Source of the DNA: CAIZQW01 sp942493055
Lineage (GTDB): Bacteria > Verrucomicrobiota > Kiritimatiellia > RFP12 > UBA1067
Assembly: GCA_942493055.1 (NCBI GenBank)
Contig: OW818680.1
Coordinates: 5,022,001 to 5,086,000, forward strand
Direction: 5' to 3'
DNA: 64,000 nucleotides
How positions within the stretch are numbered: position 1 is the first letter of the stretch; every line of letters begins with the position of its first letter. The notes under the pieces are model-generated. The model saw only the letters and a program-made list of their open reading frames with translations, was not told the origin of the DNA and made no database searches. The position numbers were made by a program, and so were the translations under genes. Positions 55,213 through 63,269 of this stretch are shown piece after piece.

Positions 55213-56022
55213 CTATGCCTTCTCAAGTAACTTTACAAAATTCACTTGGGTCAACATGGAACTTTCTTCTTTCTTCTCAAGAAAAGGGTCAACATCTTCA
55301 GCGACCTTATTGAAGTCGGTATTTTTCATTCGCTCAATGAGAAGCGTTTTCCAATTGTTTGAATTCAGCGTGGGGCCTTTCCAGTCTGTTTGCGAGAGCG
55401 CGTTATTGAGCTGGACAAAATTGGGTTCGAGGTGCTCCTGTCCTGTGAGATACCACATCAGATCGTAGTAGTCCCTTCCCTTTGTATAATTGCGGCATAG
55501 AAGGGCATGCACTTTCCCGGCCAGGAGGGAAGGCTTTGTATAGTGATTCAGGTTCAGCAGGCTATGACGGCGGACGACTGTGTTTTCACAGCTCCAGCCC
55601 TTGGGCGGGTTTGTATCCACTTCGATCTTGATGGAAATCACTTCGGAGTCATGGCCGGAAAGGTTTAACTCATGGAGCAGTCCTGGGAATTTGAGAAAAG
55701 CGGATTGCACTGTCTTCTCCGGTTTTGCTTTGATCACAACCGAGTAAAGTTCACGCTCAAACCCTAGCTTCACCGCTTGCAAGAGTGTCACGAAATTTAC
55801 GTCGGTTGTCTCTTTTGTCGCTGAAAAATAAAGATCTTCGGAAAAGCGCGGGAGATTGTAAAGAAATCGAAGCGCGGTGCCGCCGACAAAGGCCCAGCAT
55901 GAAAAAGCCCCCTTGTATTGCAGGAACTCAAGTGTCCTGGCTTGCAGGTACTCGCGCAGGATGCAACGGGCCTGATGATTGTGTTCGCTCTGCTGAATAA
56001 TCGCCTTCAGGTGCTCTTTCAT
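55213..56022 (-). CDS. AbiEii-like nucleotidyltransferase toxin
   Basis: A 269-residue protein of the AbiEii/AbiGii toxin family. It carries FVGGTALRFLYNLPRFSEDL (Gly47, Gly48, Thr49, Asp63), although the second Asp of the family's D-x-D pair is Tyr65 here, and a conserved late block GKVHALLCRNYTKGRDYYDL (Lys170, Arg177, Arg183, Asp184). Type IV-like AbiE toxins act as nucleotidyltransferases and cause growth arrest during phage attack. The start overlaps the antitoxin stop by 4 bases (ATGA type), giving translational coupling. The altered DxD may weaken catalysis or just be a variant. Confidence 0.8.
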   Translation of the reverse strand: MKEHLKAIIQQSEHNHQARCILREYLQARTLEFLQYKGAFSCWAFVGGTALRFLYNLPRFSEDLYFSATKETTDVNFVTLLQAVKLGFERELYSVVIKAKPEKTVQSAFLKFPGLLHELNLSGHDSEVISIKIEVDTNPPKGWSCENTVVRRHSLLNLNHYTKPSLLAGKVHALLCRNYTKGRDYYDLMWYLTGQEHLEPNFVQLNNALSQTDWKGPTLNSNNWKTLLIERMKNTDFNKVAEDVDPFLEKKEESSMLTQVNFVKLLEKA

Positions 56023-56651
56023 AAGGTAACCCCTTCATCATGATTATTTAAAAAAGTGAGCACGAGCGCGACCGCCCGGTCCATTTTTTTGCTCTTCATT
56101 TTTTCTGCAGACGCACTGAGAATCTCTGGACTGAGTTGATCACAATTCTGGAGTCGCAAGGACTCGATAAAAGAGGAGGTTGCCGAGTCTGGAGTCATGT
56201 ACAGAAGATCAAGCAACGCTTTCTCTGGGGTGGCAAGAAAACAGGTTTGCCCATCCACCACCTGCTGTTTGTAGCCAAAGAAAAGAGGTGCCTTTATATG
56301 GCGAAATACAAATCGTCCGTAAGGCGATTGGACCTGCCAGGGTCGCCCCGTTGTCATTGCCATGGTAGCAGGAACGTATTCAGGGATGATTCCGTAAAAC
56401 CCAAGGGCGGAGTGTAATGAAATGTAAGAAGATGGTCGGAGAAGCGAGCTGATCGCGAAGGGCGCTGGGTTGATCTTGATGTAGGGAGGGGCAAGGGTGT
56501 ACACGCTCTTTGTAATCTTAACGACCTTGCCTGCCTTTTCCCAGCGATCTAATTGAAGGCGTACTTGTGGCAATGATGCTCCCGCACTCAAATAGGAGGT
56601 TTGAAAGCAGGGGAGATCGCTTGTTAATCGGACTAAATCGTCGAAGTTCAT
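56019..56651 (-). CDS. AbiEi-like antitoxin / autorepressor
   Basis: A 210-residue protein directly upstream of and overlapping the toxin. The N-terminal about 55 residues form a winged-helix pattern (LPQVRLQLDRWEKAGKVVKI) followed by the C-terminal antitoxin region (FLATPEKALLDLLYM). Known AbiEi antitoxins repress their own operon through the N-terminal domain and neutralise the toxin through the C-terminal part. A -10/-35 pair and an inverted repeat lie just upstream (56658-56686). Confidence 0.78.
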   Translation of the reverse strand: MNFDDLVRLTSDLPCFQTSYLSAGASLPQVRLQLDRWEKAGKVVKITKSVYTLAPPYIKINPAPFAISSLLRPSSYISLHSALGFYGIIPEYVPATMAMTTGRPWQVQSPYGRFVFRHIKAPLFFGYKQQVVDGQTCFLATPEKALLDLLYMTPDSATSSFIESLRLQNCDQLSPEILSASAEKMKSKKMDRAVALVLTFLNNHDEGVTL

Positions 56652-56657
56652 GTCGTC

Positions 56658-56686
56658 AATATATCAATAATGATAAATTGGCGCAA
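56658..56686 (-). promoter_or_regulatory. AbiE operon promoter with inverted-repeat operator
   Basis: Read on the minus strand: TTGCGC (56681-56686), 17 bases, TATATT (56658-56663). Between them TATCA-ATAA-TGATA (56662-56675) is a perfect inverted repeat, a plausible AbiEi binding site that would block the promoter. The ATG is 7 bases further, so the leader is very short or absent. Confidence 0.5.
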
Positions 56687-56727
56687 CAGAAATGTTTGAA
56701 AAAGGAAAAATAGTCTTCGTGGTCCTT

Positions 56728-56775
56728 CGTCTTGGTTTTTGAGTCTTGGGGTCTTCACGTCTTGGCGTCCTTGTT
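56728..56775 (+). repeat. Intergenic GTCTTGGGGTCTTCACGTCTT element, copy d
   Basis: Matches 10081-10128 in the same orientation. It lies between the divergent-side start of the AbiE operon and the end of the lipoprotein gene. Confidence 0.5.
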
Positions 56776-56812
56776 CAAGCCAACTCGCTCCTGGCCCCTG
56801 ACACCCTGTGCG

Positions 56813-57718
56813 CTATTTTTTGCACCCGACACCCGTCAACTTAAAGACAGAAACCTTATTCGCCAACAACTGCGGAACGTAGAGAATGCCGGCCTCATGA
56901 TCGATGCCGATGTCCGCCGGGGTCTCCAGCTTAATCAGTGTAGTGACGGTTTTGCGGTCGGCGCTGATGGTGCAGACTTTGTGTCCCTTGAAATCGGAGA
57001 CAAGGAAGGTGCCGTCCTTCAAGACCTCAATGCTGTCCAGGGTGGTAAAGTGACTGGCGAGTCCAAAGGGCACAGGCTCGTTCTTGCCGGTCGGGTCAAG
57101 CTCATAGACCTCGTGCAGATCCCAGCTGACACCAAACATTTTGCTTCCAACAAAGGTGATCCCATTAGCAGCAGGAGGTGCTTTGATCTCGCGCTTCTCC
57201 CCGGACGGTTTGATGCAGTAGATCTTGCCTGCGCCCGTATCGGAGAGCCAGACATTGCTGCCGTCCGAACAAAGGTCATTGGCCTTTATAAATCCGGTGG
57301 CGACAACCTCGACATTCTGACCGCTGAGCGTGCAGCGCTGCAGCCGGGTGTTATCCGCGACATAGAGATGATCGCCCAGAATGGTCAGCCCTTTGTTTCC
57401 ATTCATGAGAGCAGCGGGTTTGCTGTCCACCCAGCGCAATGCTTGGAGGGTATTATCTTTCTTAAGCAGACTGATAAAGGCCTTGTTGTCGTCGGCCCAG
57501 TACTGCCCGATTTCACACTCAATGTTGGAGACAAAGATATTTCCGCTTTTAGCGTCAAACAGAGTAGACTCCGGGTGTTTAAAGCCCTCGAGTGTGACGA
57601 TATGTTCCGCATTGAGCGATCCGCTGTTCTTCACGCACTGCGGTCCGTTTGTTAAACATCCGGTGACTCCTGATAAGACAATCACCCCTAATACTGACAC
57701 ATGCTTCACGTTCATCAT
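56813..57718 (-). CDS. Lipoprotein with SMP-30/gluconolactonase-like beta-propeller
   Basis: A 301-residue protein; the first ATG is 8 bases behind AAAGGAG. A lipobox LSGVTGC gives an acylated Cys21. The rest is a six-bladed propeller of the SMP-30/NHL kind with repeating blades (GNIFVSNI, DHLYVADNTRLQRC, SNVWLSDTGAGKIYCI, GTFLVSDFKGHKVCTI, GILYVPQLLANKVSVF). Members include lactonases and ligand-binding scaffolds; I see no decisive metal-binding set. It lies just inside the right inverted repeat of the island. Confidence 0.75.
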   Translation of the reverse strand: MMNVKHVSVLGVIVLSGVTGCLTNGPQCVKNSGSLNAEHIVTLEGFKHPESTLFDAKSGNIFVSNIECEIGQYWADDNKAFISLLKKDNTLQALRWVDSKPAALMNGNKGLTILGDHLYVADNTRLQRCTLSGQNVEVVATGFIKANDLCSDGSNVWLSDTGAGKIYCIKPSGEKREIKAPPAANGITFVGSKMFGVSWDLHEVYELDPTGKNEPVPFGLASHFTTLDSIEVLKDGTFLVSDFKGHKVCTISADRKTVTTLIKLETPADIGIDHEAGILYVPQLLANKVSVFKLTGVGCKK

Positions 57719-57770
57719 GACTTTTTCTCCTTTTGTTTTTGTCTATAACTTGACTGGTTCAATGGAATGC

Positions 57771-57967
57771 TTTTTCGCAAAGAACGCTATTTGGGTGAAG
57801 GACGGTGTGCCTTCGCAAGCCCGTGGATACACGGGAGGCACAACTCGTCCTTCACCCAGAGTCAATGCGTGACACTCGGGTACTTGCACGAGATAAGCCC
57901 CGGCTGTATTCAGCCACTTGCGGAGGCTTTCCGTGCAAGCACCTCTCGTAGCGATCTTCGCGTAAAA
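57771..57967 (-). repeat. 197-bp twin-hairpin element, right copy (inverted)
   Basis: Reverse complement of the element at 53613-53809, with small indels. Outer and inner stems are kept. In the apical stem of the first hairpin GGCGG/CCGCC has become GGCTG/CAGCC (57902-57906 and 57911-57915 on the plus strand), a paired change that preserves base pairing. Confidence 0.75.
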
Positions 57968-58070
57968 CATTCTTTTCATTCGTGTGGTTTGTGCCTCTCC
58001 GCCGTACACGTATCCGCGAAGGCGGGTCATTCGATTCAAAAAAAGCGTCTCCGACAATTATTACCGCTCC

Positions 58071-59909
58071 TCAAGTGGCAGGCACTAGGCTTATGAGCGT
58101 GGTGGCGGTTTTCCAGTCGCCGAGATAGGCTGCCTTAAACAAATCATTTTCCATCGCGAGCAAGGCTGCTGCTGATTCCGGTTTCTCTTGGCGAGCCTTG
58201 GCGAGGTGCGTCACGCAGGTGCGCAGCAACGTCTCCTTGAGCCAATAGGCATGGTCGTAGCGTTCGCCATACGAGGAGGCGAAGGCCAGGCGGTCGGTTG
58301 CCGCGTCTGTGAGTCCGCGCCGCCACGCTGCGCGATAGAAGGCCATGGCTTCCTGCCACGATTGCTCGGCCATCTCGTTAAAGATGGCGTGGAGCCCCTT
58401 CCAGCCTTGTTTGCGCGTATCGATAATCTTGGAGACATCCGGATGCGGATTTTTCTCTGTCTTCCAGTTGAGCAGAGAGATGGTGCGGTCAATGGTACGA
58501 TCACCGTCATAGTCGAACTCGATGGTGTCGATGAAGCCGTTGCTGTCCGTGTCGGTATAGCGGACCACCTCTGTCAGATTCGTGGCGAGCGGCATGGGGG
58601 AGGGTGTTGCGGAGCCGCCATGAAAGAGCCCTTCACGGTCAATGGTCCAGGCACCCCATTCCGCGCCATACAAGTGAAGCTTCTTGTCAAAGCCGCCGAT
58701 GTAGAGCTTGCCGTTGCCGGAGTTGTCGCGGTCAAACTCGCCGCGGTCCCCGAGGGTATCCGCTTGCGGGTGGTTGGCGAGGCCAGGTTTCTCCAACTGC
58801 GATTTTTCCTTGGAGGAATAACGTCTATTTTTATTCAACGTCCAGGGGTCGCTAGGTGTCTGCTGGTTGGCGACAAGGTAGGGGTACATCAGTTCCACGC
58901 GTTCCCAGCGATGGTCATCGTCGTCTTCATCGAACACCAGCCACATCTCTTTAGCTCCATAGTTGAAGAAGGCATCATATTGCTCGGCACGAGGGATGAA
59001 AATCAGTTCGTCGATTTGACGCCAGTTGTTGAACTGGAAACAAGCGTTAAAGCGTGTGGAGCCCTTCAGTTGGGGGATTTTGTGTTTCCAGCGGTCGTAG
59101 GTGAGGGTGCTTGTGCCCACGGCCCGGAGGGTGAGGTCATAATCGCTTTCATTGTCCTTGGACGAGTCATTGTCGAGATCAAAGGTGACAAAGGCTTCGT
59201 TAAAGACAGTCTTGATGTTGACGATATTGTTTGAGCGTGTGTTGGGCGCACACCACCGCTGCGCCATTTCGCTGACACCATCGCCATCGAGATCAAAGAA
59301 GGAGAAGGGGTTTTCCCAGTTCAGCCGTGGATCTCCCAGCGCATGGGCTGGCTGATGAATTTTTAAAAAGTCGCCATTGTGATAATTGGGCAACCAGTTG
59401 CAGGTGCTGCTATAGCCCCAGCAATCGAAATTGAATTTAGTCCAGTCCATCCAGCCCAGCACGCCGCGCTTGTCATTGTCGATGAAGATCATCCAATGTC
59501 CGCCACTGCTGGTCAGGGTCTTTGCGTTGTGCGCAAACGTCTGCAACTCAGGGATGCCATCGCCATCCCGGTCGAGCCAACGGATATTGAAGTCGGTCAC
59601 GCCGTCATAGAGTCCGTCGCCATCATAGTCGACTTGCAGGACATCGCTGACCATGTCGCCGCGTGTATCCGTGAGGCGCATGTCTTGATTCTCATCCATC
59701 CAGCGGACCCGCTTGCCATTCCACCAGCGCTCAATGATGTCCGGCTTGTTGTCCGCGTCGATATCAAAGACCAGCACTTGATTGGTGAGCGCTGGATTTG
59801 TCAACGCGCTGCTCCGTGAGGGCGTGTAGGTCTGAAGCGCCGGCTCAGCAGATACAGTCGCGTTAACCAACACTAAAAAACCAATTCCCTGTGTAAGACT
59901 TCTTCTCAT
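58071..59909 (-). CDS. Exported protein with Ca-binding DxDxDG repeats
   Basis: About 612 residues from the third of three tandem ATGs (59909), which has the best distance to GGGAGA; 59912 or 59915 are possible. The signal is RRSLTQGIGFLVLVNATVSA. At least six acidic loops of the EF-hand/dockerin/VCBS type are visible (DIDADNKPD, DYDGDGLYDG, DRDGDGIPEL, DLDGDGVSEM, DTDSNGFIDT, DYDGDRTIDR), probably binding calcium and stabilising a beta-propeller-like fold. The C-terminal about 130 residues are helical (EMAEQSWQEAMAFYRAAWRR). No catalytic motif is recognised; function unknown. Its own promoter lies at 59971-59999. Confidence 0.7.
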   Translation of the reverse strand: MRRSLTQGIGFLVLVNATVSAEPALQTYTPSRSSALTNPALTNQVLVFDIDADNKPDIIERWWNGKRVRWMDENQDMRLTDTRGDMVSDVLQVDYDGDGLYDGVTDFNIRWLDRDGDGIPELQTFAHNAKTLTSSGGHWMIFIDNDKRGVLGWMDWTKFNFDCWGYSSTCNWLPNYHNGDFLKIHQPAHALGDPRLNWENPFSFFDLDGDGVSEMAQRWCAPNTRSNNIVNIKTVFNEAFVTFDLDNDSSKDNESDYDLTLRAVGTSTLTYDRWKHKIPQLKGSTRFNACFQFNNWRQIDELIFIPRAEQYDAFFNYGAKEMWLVFDEDDDDHRWERVELMYPYLVANQQTPSDPWTLNKNRRYSSKEKSQLEKPGLANHPQADTLGDRGEFDRDNSGNGKLYIGGFDKKLHLYGAEWGAWTIDREGLFHGGSATPSPMPLATNLTEVVRYTDTDSNGFIDTIEFDYDGDRTIDRTISLLNWKTEKNPHPDVSKIIDTRKQGWKGLHAIFNEMAEQSWQEAMAFYRAAWRRGLTDAATDRLAFASSYGERYDHAYWLKETLLRTCVTHLAKARQEKPESAAALLAMENDLFKAAYLGDWKTATTLISLVPAT

Positions 59910-59970
59910 CATCATTCTCCCGTATTCATTCAACGCGTGAAATCCCAATTCGCTTCACGAGGTTTCATGT

Positions 59971-59999
59971 ACAATAACGAGGGTTCATAAGACAGTCAA
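59971..59999 (-). promoter_or_regulatory. Sigma-70-type promoter for the Ca-repeat protein gene
   Basis: On the minus strand TTGACT (59994-59999) and TATTGT (59971-59976) are separated by 17 bases, a good match to the consensus, about 60 bases before the start codon. Confidence 0.5.
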
Positions 60000-60030
60000 G
60001 GCTGTTTTTCTGGAGAACGCCTAGAAACCA

Positions 60031-61194
60031 CTACTCCTTGCGATGCAGGCGGCGATAATCTGATGGGGTCATGCCTGTGCAGCGGGAGAAGAAGCGCGCC
60101 AAGTGTGTGTCCGACTCATATCCGATGGCAGCAGCGACGGCCGACATGGCCAAGTCCGTGTCCGCCAGCATGTGTGAAATACATTGAATACGGGTGTGAT
60201 GAATCTCCTCCAGGATCGTGCGTCCCAGCGTGTCTCTGAAGCGATCCTGGAGGATGCGGCGCGATAGGCCGGCAATGGCGACCACATCCCGGACCTGGAT
60301 GATCCGATTGCTCTTTTCCCGGATATACCTCAATGCTTTAACCAGATTGACATCGTTGATCGCAATTAAGTCCGTGGATTGGCGCGAGATCACCTGGATG
60401 GGGCGAGCCAAGATGATCTTGTTGTCGACTTTCCGTCCCGATATGATTTTATCCAGGAGGGCAGCCGCTTCATAGCCCGCGCGCTCGGTTGCGAGTGCCA
60501 CGCTAGAGAGCGGCGGATGCGCGCGGTTGCAGACATGCTCATCGTTATCCACGCCAATAATACAGATATCATCCGGCACGCGGATATCCCGGAGGCGGCA
60601 GATCTCTGCGACCATCCGTGCTCGGTCGTCGTTGCACGCCATCAGTCCGATCGGTTTGGGCAGCGCTGCCAGCCAGTCTCCAAGATACTTTTCTTCGATG
60701 TACCACGATTCCCCGGGACGCGGGGTGAAGGGTTTGTACAGGCTTGTTTCTACGCCGACTTTTGAGGCTTGTTGCGCAAAGGCTTGGGCGCGCTGGTCCG
60801 ACCACTCCATCCCGTGCAAGCCGCAATAGGCCATTTGCTTAAAGCCCAGGCTCAGAAAGTGATCTGCGGCCATGCGTCCGATCGCCTCATTGTCATTCCG
60901 CAACTGGCATGTTTTGGGGGGAAGGTGGGTGGTGCTGCACATGATGACCGTGGGGAGCTTCATATCCTTGACTTCCTGCGCGCGCGATTGATGCGCGATG
61001 ACACCATCGGCCTTCCAGGCCTGCATGTGTGCCAGGCGCTGCTTCAATTGGGACTCGCTGAGGTAGGGCGGGGGTTCCTCATAGAAGATCCAGGGGCCGT
61101 GGATGTGGGCATATTCGATGATCCCGCGCAGGACGCCGCGCTCATATTCACGCCCCGAAGGGATCAACAATATCACTTTTCGCATGTGCTTCAT
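60031..61194 (-). CDS. XylR-type AraC-family transcription regulator
   Basis: A 387-residue protein from ATG 61194, which has GGAGAG upstream; an upstream ATG at 61236 lies against the operator and is less likely. Residues about 1-270 are a periplasmic-binding-protein-like sugar sensor (VILLIPSGREYERGVLRGI, LMACNDDRARMVAEICRLRD, DICIIGVDNDEHVCN), as in E. coli XylR. Residues about 285-387 are an AraC double helix-turn-helix (DVVAIAGLSRRILQDRFRDT and VAAAIGYESDTHLARFFSRC). Length and layout equal XylR. It is divergent from the dehydrogenase operon and faces a 21-bp direct repeat, so it probably activates that operon in response to a sugar or sugar derivative. Confidence 0.9.
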   Translation of the reverse strand: MKHMRKVILLIPSGREYERGVLRGIIEYAHIHGPWIFYEEPPPYLSESQLKQRLAHMQAWKADGVIAHQSRAQEVKDMKLPTVIMCSTTHLPPKTCQLRNDNEAIGRMAADHFLSLGFKQMAYCGLHGMEWSDQRAQAFAQQASKVGVETSLYKPFTPRPGESWYIEEKYLGDWLAALPKPIGLMACNDDRARMVAEICRLRDIRVPDDICIIGVDNDEHVCNRAHPPLSSVALATERAGYEAAALLDKIISGRKVDNKIILARPIQVISRQSTDLIAINDVNLVKALRYIREKSNRIIQVRDVVAIAGLSRRILQDRFRDTLGRTILEEIHHTRIQCISHMLADTDLAMSAVAAAIGYESDTHLARFFSRCTGMTPSDYRRLHRKE

Positions 61195-61239
61195 AGAAAG
61201 GTCTCTCCGTGTCGGTGTAATACGCTCTGACGCCATTAC

Positions 61240-61291
61240 GCCTAAAATGGTGATATTAAAGCCTAAAGTGGCCTTGTGTCCAGTCTATAAT
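61240..61291 (+). promoter_or_regulatory. XylR-type operator and promoter of the dehydrogenase operon
   Basis: GCCTAAAATGG (61240-61250) and GCCTAAAGTGG (61261-61271) are direct repeats exactly 21 bp apart. TATAAT (61286-61291) lies so that the -35 region falls inside the second repeat, the arrangement used by AraC-type class II activators. The half-site differs from the TGCAC sites, so a different regulator, most simply the neighbouring XylR homologue, should bind here. Confidence 0.65.
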
Positions 61292-61334
61292 GTGTATTAT
61301 CATAGTACAAATGGAAATAGGTCAGGGAGGTTTT

Positions 61335-62357
61335 ATGAAAGAAGCAGTGATGATTCAGCCGCGAAGTCTGGCGTTCAGGGATGTGGCGGAGCCTGAAGCG
61401 GGACCCGGACAGGTGATGATCCGCGTGCAGCGCATTGGCGTTTGCGGCTCGGACATCCATGTCTGGCATGGCAAGCATCCGTTTGTAACCTACCCGTTGG
61501 TGCAGGGACACGAGTATGCTGGCGTGGTGGAGGGGATTGGCGAAGGCGTCACAGGCGTGTCGCTGGGCGACAAGGTGACGGCGACACCTCAAGAGGTTTG
61601 TGGAACATGTTCGCCCTGCCGGCGCGGCCAGTACAATGCGTGCGAAGTGTTGAAGGTCAGAGGCTTCCAGGCACCGGGGGCAGCCCGCGATCTGTTTATG
61701 ACCGAGGCGGAGAAGATTGTGAAGCTGCCTGCTGACTTTACCTTTGAGCAGGGGGCGTTTGTCGAGCCGGTGGCCGTAGCGGCGCATGTGACAGGGCGCA
61801 TAGGCGATCTTACCGGAAAGAATGTGGTTGTCTCCGGTGCAGGCACCATTGGCAATTTTGTGGCGCAGGCCTGCCTGAGCCGTGGAGCCGCCAAGGTGCT
61901 GATCACCGACATCAGCGCGTATCGTCTCGACATCGCACGGAAGGTCGGCATCCAAGCTACCTGCAATGTGGCCAGCGACACGCTGGCGGATGCGGCCAAG
62001 CGGCTTTTCGGGACGGATGGTTTTGACGTGGGTATCGAAGTGGCTGGAGCGGAGGCGAGTCTGACCGCGCTCGTGAAGGAGATCGGCAAAGGCGGCACCC
62101 TGCTCATCGTCGGAGTCTATGGCGACAAGCCCAAGGTCGATATGTCGGTCGTGTGCGAACATGAGCTGACGCTCAAAGGATCGATGATGTACCGCCACGA
62201 GGACTGGGTGCAGGCTGTGGAATGGATTGCTTCAGGGTCTGTGAAAACCGAACCGCTGGTGACCCGCCATTTTCCCTTTGACGAATATGCCGAAGCGTAT
62301 CATTTCATTGATGCGCAGGGCGATAAAACCATGAAGGTCATGATCGATGTTCAATAA
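61335..62357 (+). CDS. Zinc-dependent medium-chain alcohol/polyol dehydrogenase
   Basis: A 340-residue cytoplasmic protein; ATG 61335 follows AGGGAGG, whereas the ATG at 61290 would overlap the promoter. The catalytic zinc ligands are in GVCGSDIH (Cys37) and GHEYAG (His59, Glu60); four structural cysteines are at 89, 92, 95 and 103 (CGTCSPCRRGQYNAC). The nucleotide fold has GAGTIGNFVAQ. It resembles sorbitol, threonine or galactitol dehydrogenases, so it likely oxidises a polyol or sugar with NAD(P). Its stop overlaps the kinase start by 11 bases, and together with the reductase it forms one operon. Confidence 0.88.
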   Translation: MKEAVMIQPRSLAFRDVAEPEAGPGQVMIRVQRIGVCGSDIHVWHGKHPFVTYPLVQGHEYAGVVEGIGEGVTGVSLGDKVTATPQEVCGTCSPCRRGQYNACEVLKVRGFQAPGAARDLFMTEAEKIVKLPADFTFEQGAFVEPVAVAAHVTGRIGDLTGKNVVVSGAGTIGNFVAQACLSRGAAKVLITDISAYRLDIARKVGIQATCNVASDTLADAAKRLFGTDGFDVGIEVAGAEASLTALVKEIGKGGTLLIVGVYGDKPKVDMSVVCEHELTLKGSMMYRHEDWVQAVEWIASGSVKTEPLVTRHFPFDEYAEAYHFIDAQGDKTMKVMIDVQ

Positions 62358-63258
62358 CAGCGTGCAAAAATCTCCCGCGTGCGTCGTCGGGATCGGCGAG
62401 ATCCTCTGGGATCTTCTGCCAACAGGTAAGCTGTTGGGCGGCGCCCCGGGGAATGTGGCGGCAATGGCTACGCAATTGGGGATGCACGGGATGGTCGTCA
62501 GTGCGGTTGGCGATGACCCGTACGGGCGCGAGATCCTCGGACAACTGGATCGTAACGGTGTTGACCGCTCTGGCATTCGCTCCCTTAAAGAACTGGCTAC
62601 GGGGGTTGTGGATGTCACCCTGGACAGCGCGGGCGTTCCGTCGTTTTCAATCCGGCAGCCCGCAGCCTGGGATGCCATTTCATTTGATGATGCGTTAGCG
62701 AGCGTAGCCAAGTCAGCAGATGCGGTCGTCTTCGGTACTCTTGCGCAGCGTGATCCCCGCAGCAGAGCAGGAATCACTGATTTTCTGCGCGCGGCCCGGC
62801 CCGGTTGCCTCAAGGTGTGCGATGTCAATTTTCGTCCGCCTTTCGTTTCAGAATCCATTATTATTGACTCGTTGAAGCTTGCTGATGTTGTAAAGCTGAA
62901 TGATACTGAATTGCCGACGGTTGCAAAGATGCTCGGGATGGCGGGTGACGTTCCAACCCAGTTGAGGGATCTGCGCGCCCGTTTTGATTTGGATCTGGTT
63001 GTGTATACGATGGGTGATAAAGGCAGCCAGATGATTTCGCCGCGATATGAAGGTAGCCACCCGGGATTCAAGACACAGGTTGTTGACACCGTTGGCGCCG
63101 GGGATTCCTTCATCGCAGCGGTGACTGTCGGATTGCTTTTGGGTCTCGATTTAGACCGGATACAGGATCTGGCGAATCGGGTGGCGGTGTTTGTCTGTAC
63201 CCAGGCTGGCGGGACCCCGCCATTGCCGGCTGATATTGTTTCAGAATTTAAAAAGTAA
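62347..63258 (+). CDS. PfkB-family carbohydrate kinase (fructokinase-like)
   Basis: A 303-residue protein with the two ribokinase/PfkB signatures: GGAPGNVAAMATQLG near residue 32 and DTVGAGDSFIAAV (Asp247-) with catalytic base Asp253. The start VVGIGEILWDLLPTGKLLGG is typical of fructokinases. It would phosphorylate a ketose such as fructose at the expense of ATP in the cytoplasm. Translation is coupled to the dehydrogenase by overlap, and the reductase follows after 11 bases. Confidence 0.88.
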   Translation: MFNNSVQKSPACVVGIGEILWDLLPTGKLLGGAPGNVAAMATQLGMHGMVVSAVGDDPYGREILGQLDRNGVDRSGIRSLKELATGVVDVTLDSAGVPSFSIRQPAAWDAISFDDALASVAKSADAVVFGTLAQRDPRSRAGITDFLRAARPGCLKVCDVNFRPPFVSESIIIDSLKLADVVKLNDTELPTVAKMLGMAGDVPTQLRDLRARFDLDLVVYTMGDKGSQMISPRYEGSHPGFKTQVVDTVGAGDSFIAAVTVGLLLGLDLDRIQDLANRVAVFVCTQAGGTPPLPADIVSEFKK

Positions 63259-63269
63259 GGAGATTATCC

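Noticed and set aside
53613..57967. CRISPR array or integron attC sites
   Set aside because: There are only two repeat copies, 4 kb apart and inverted, without spacers, integrase or cas genes.
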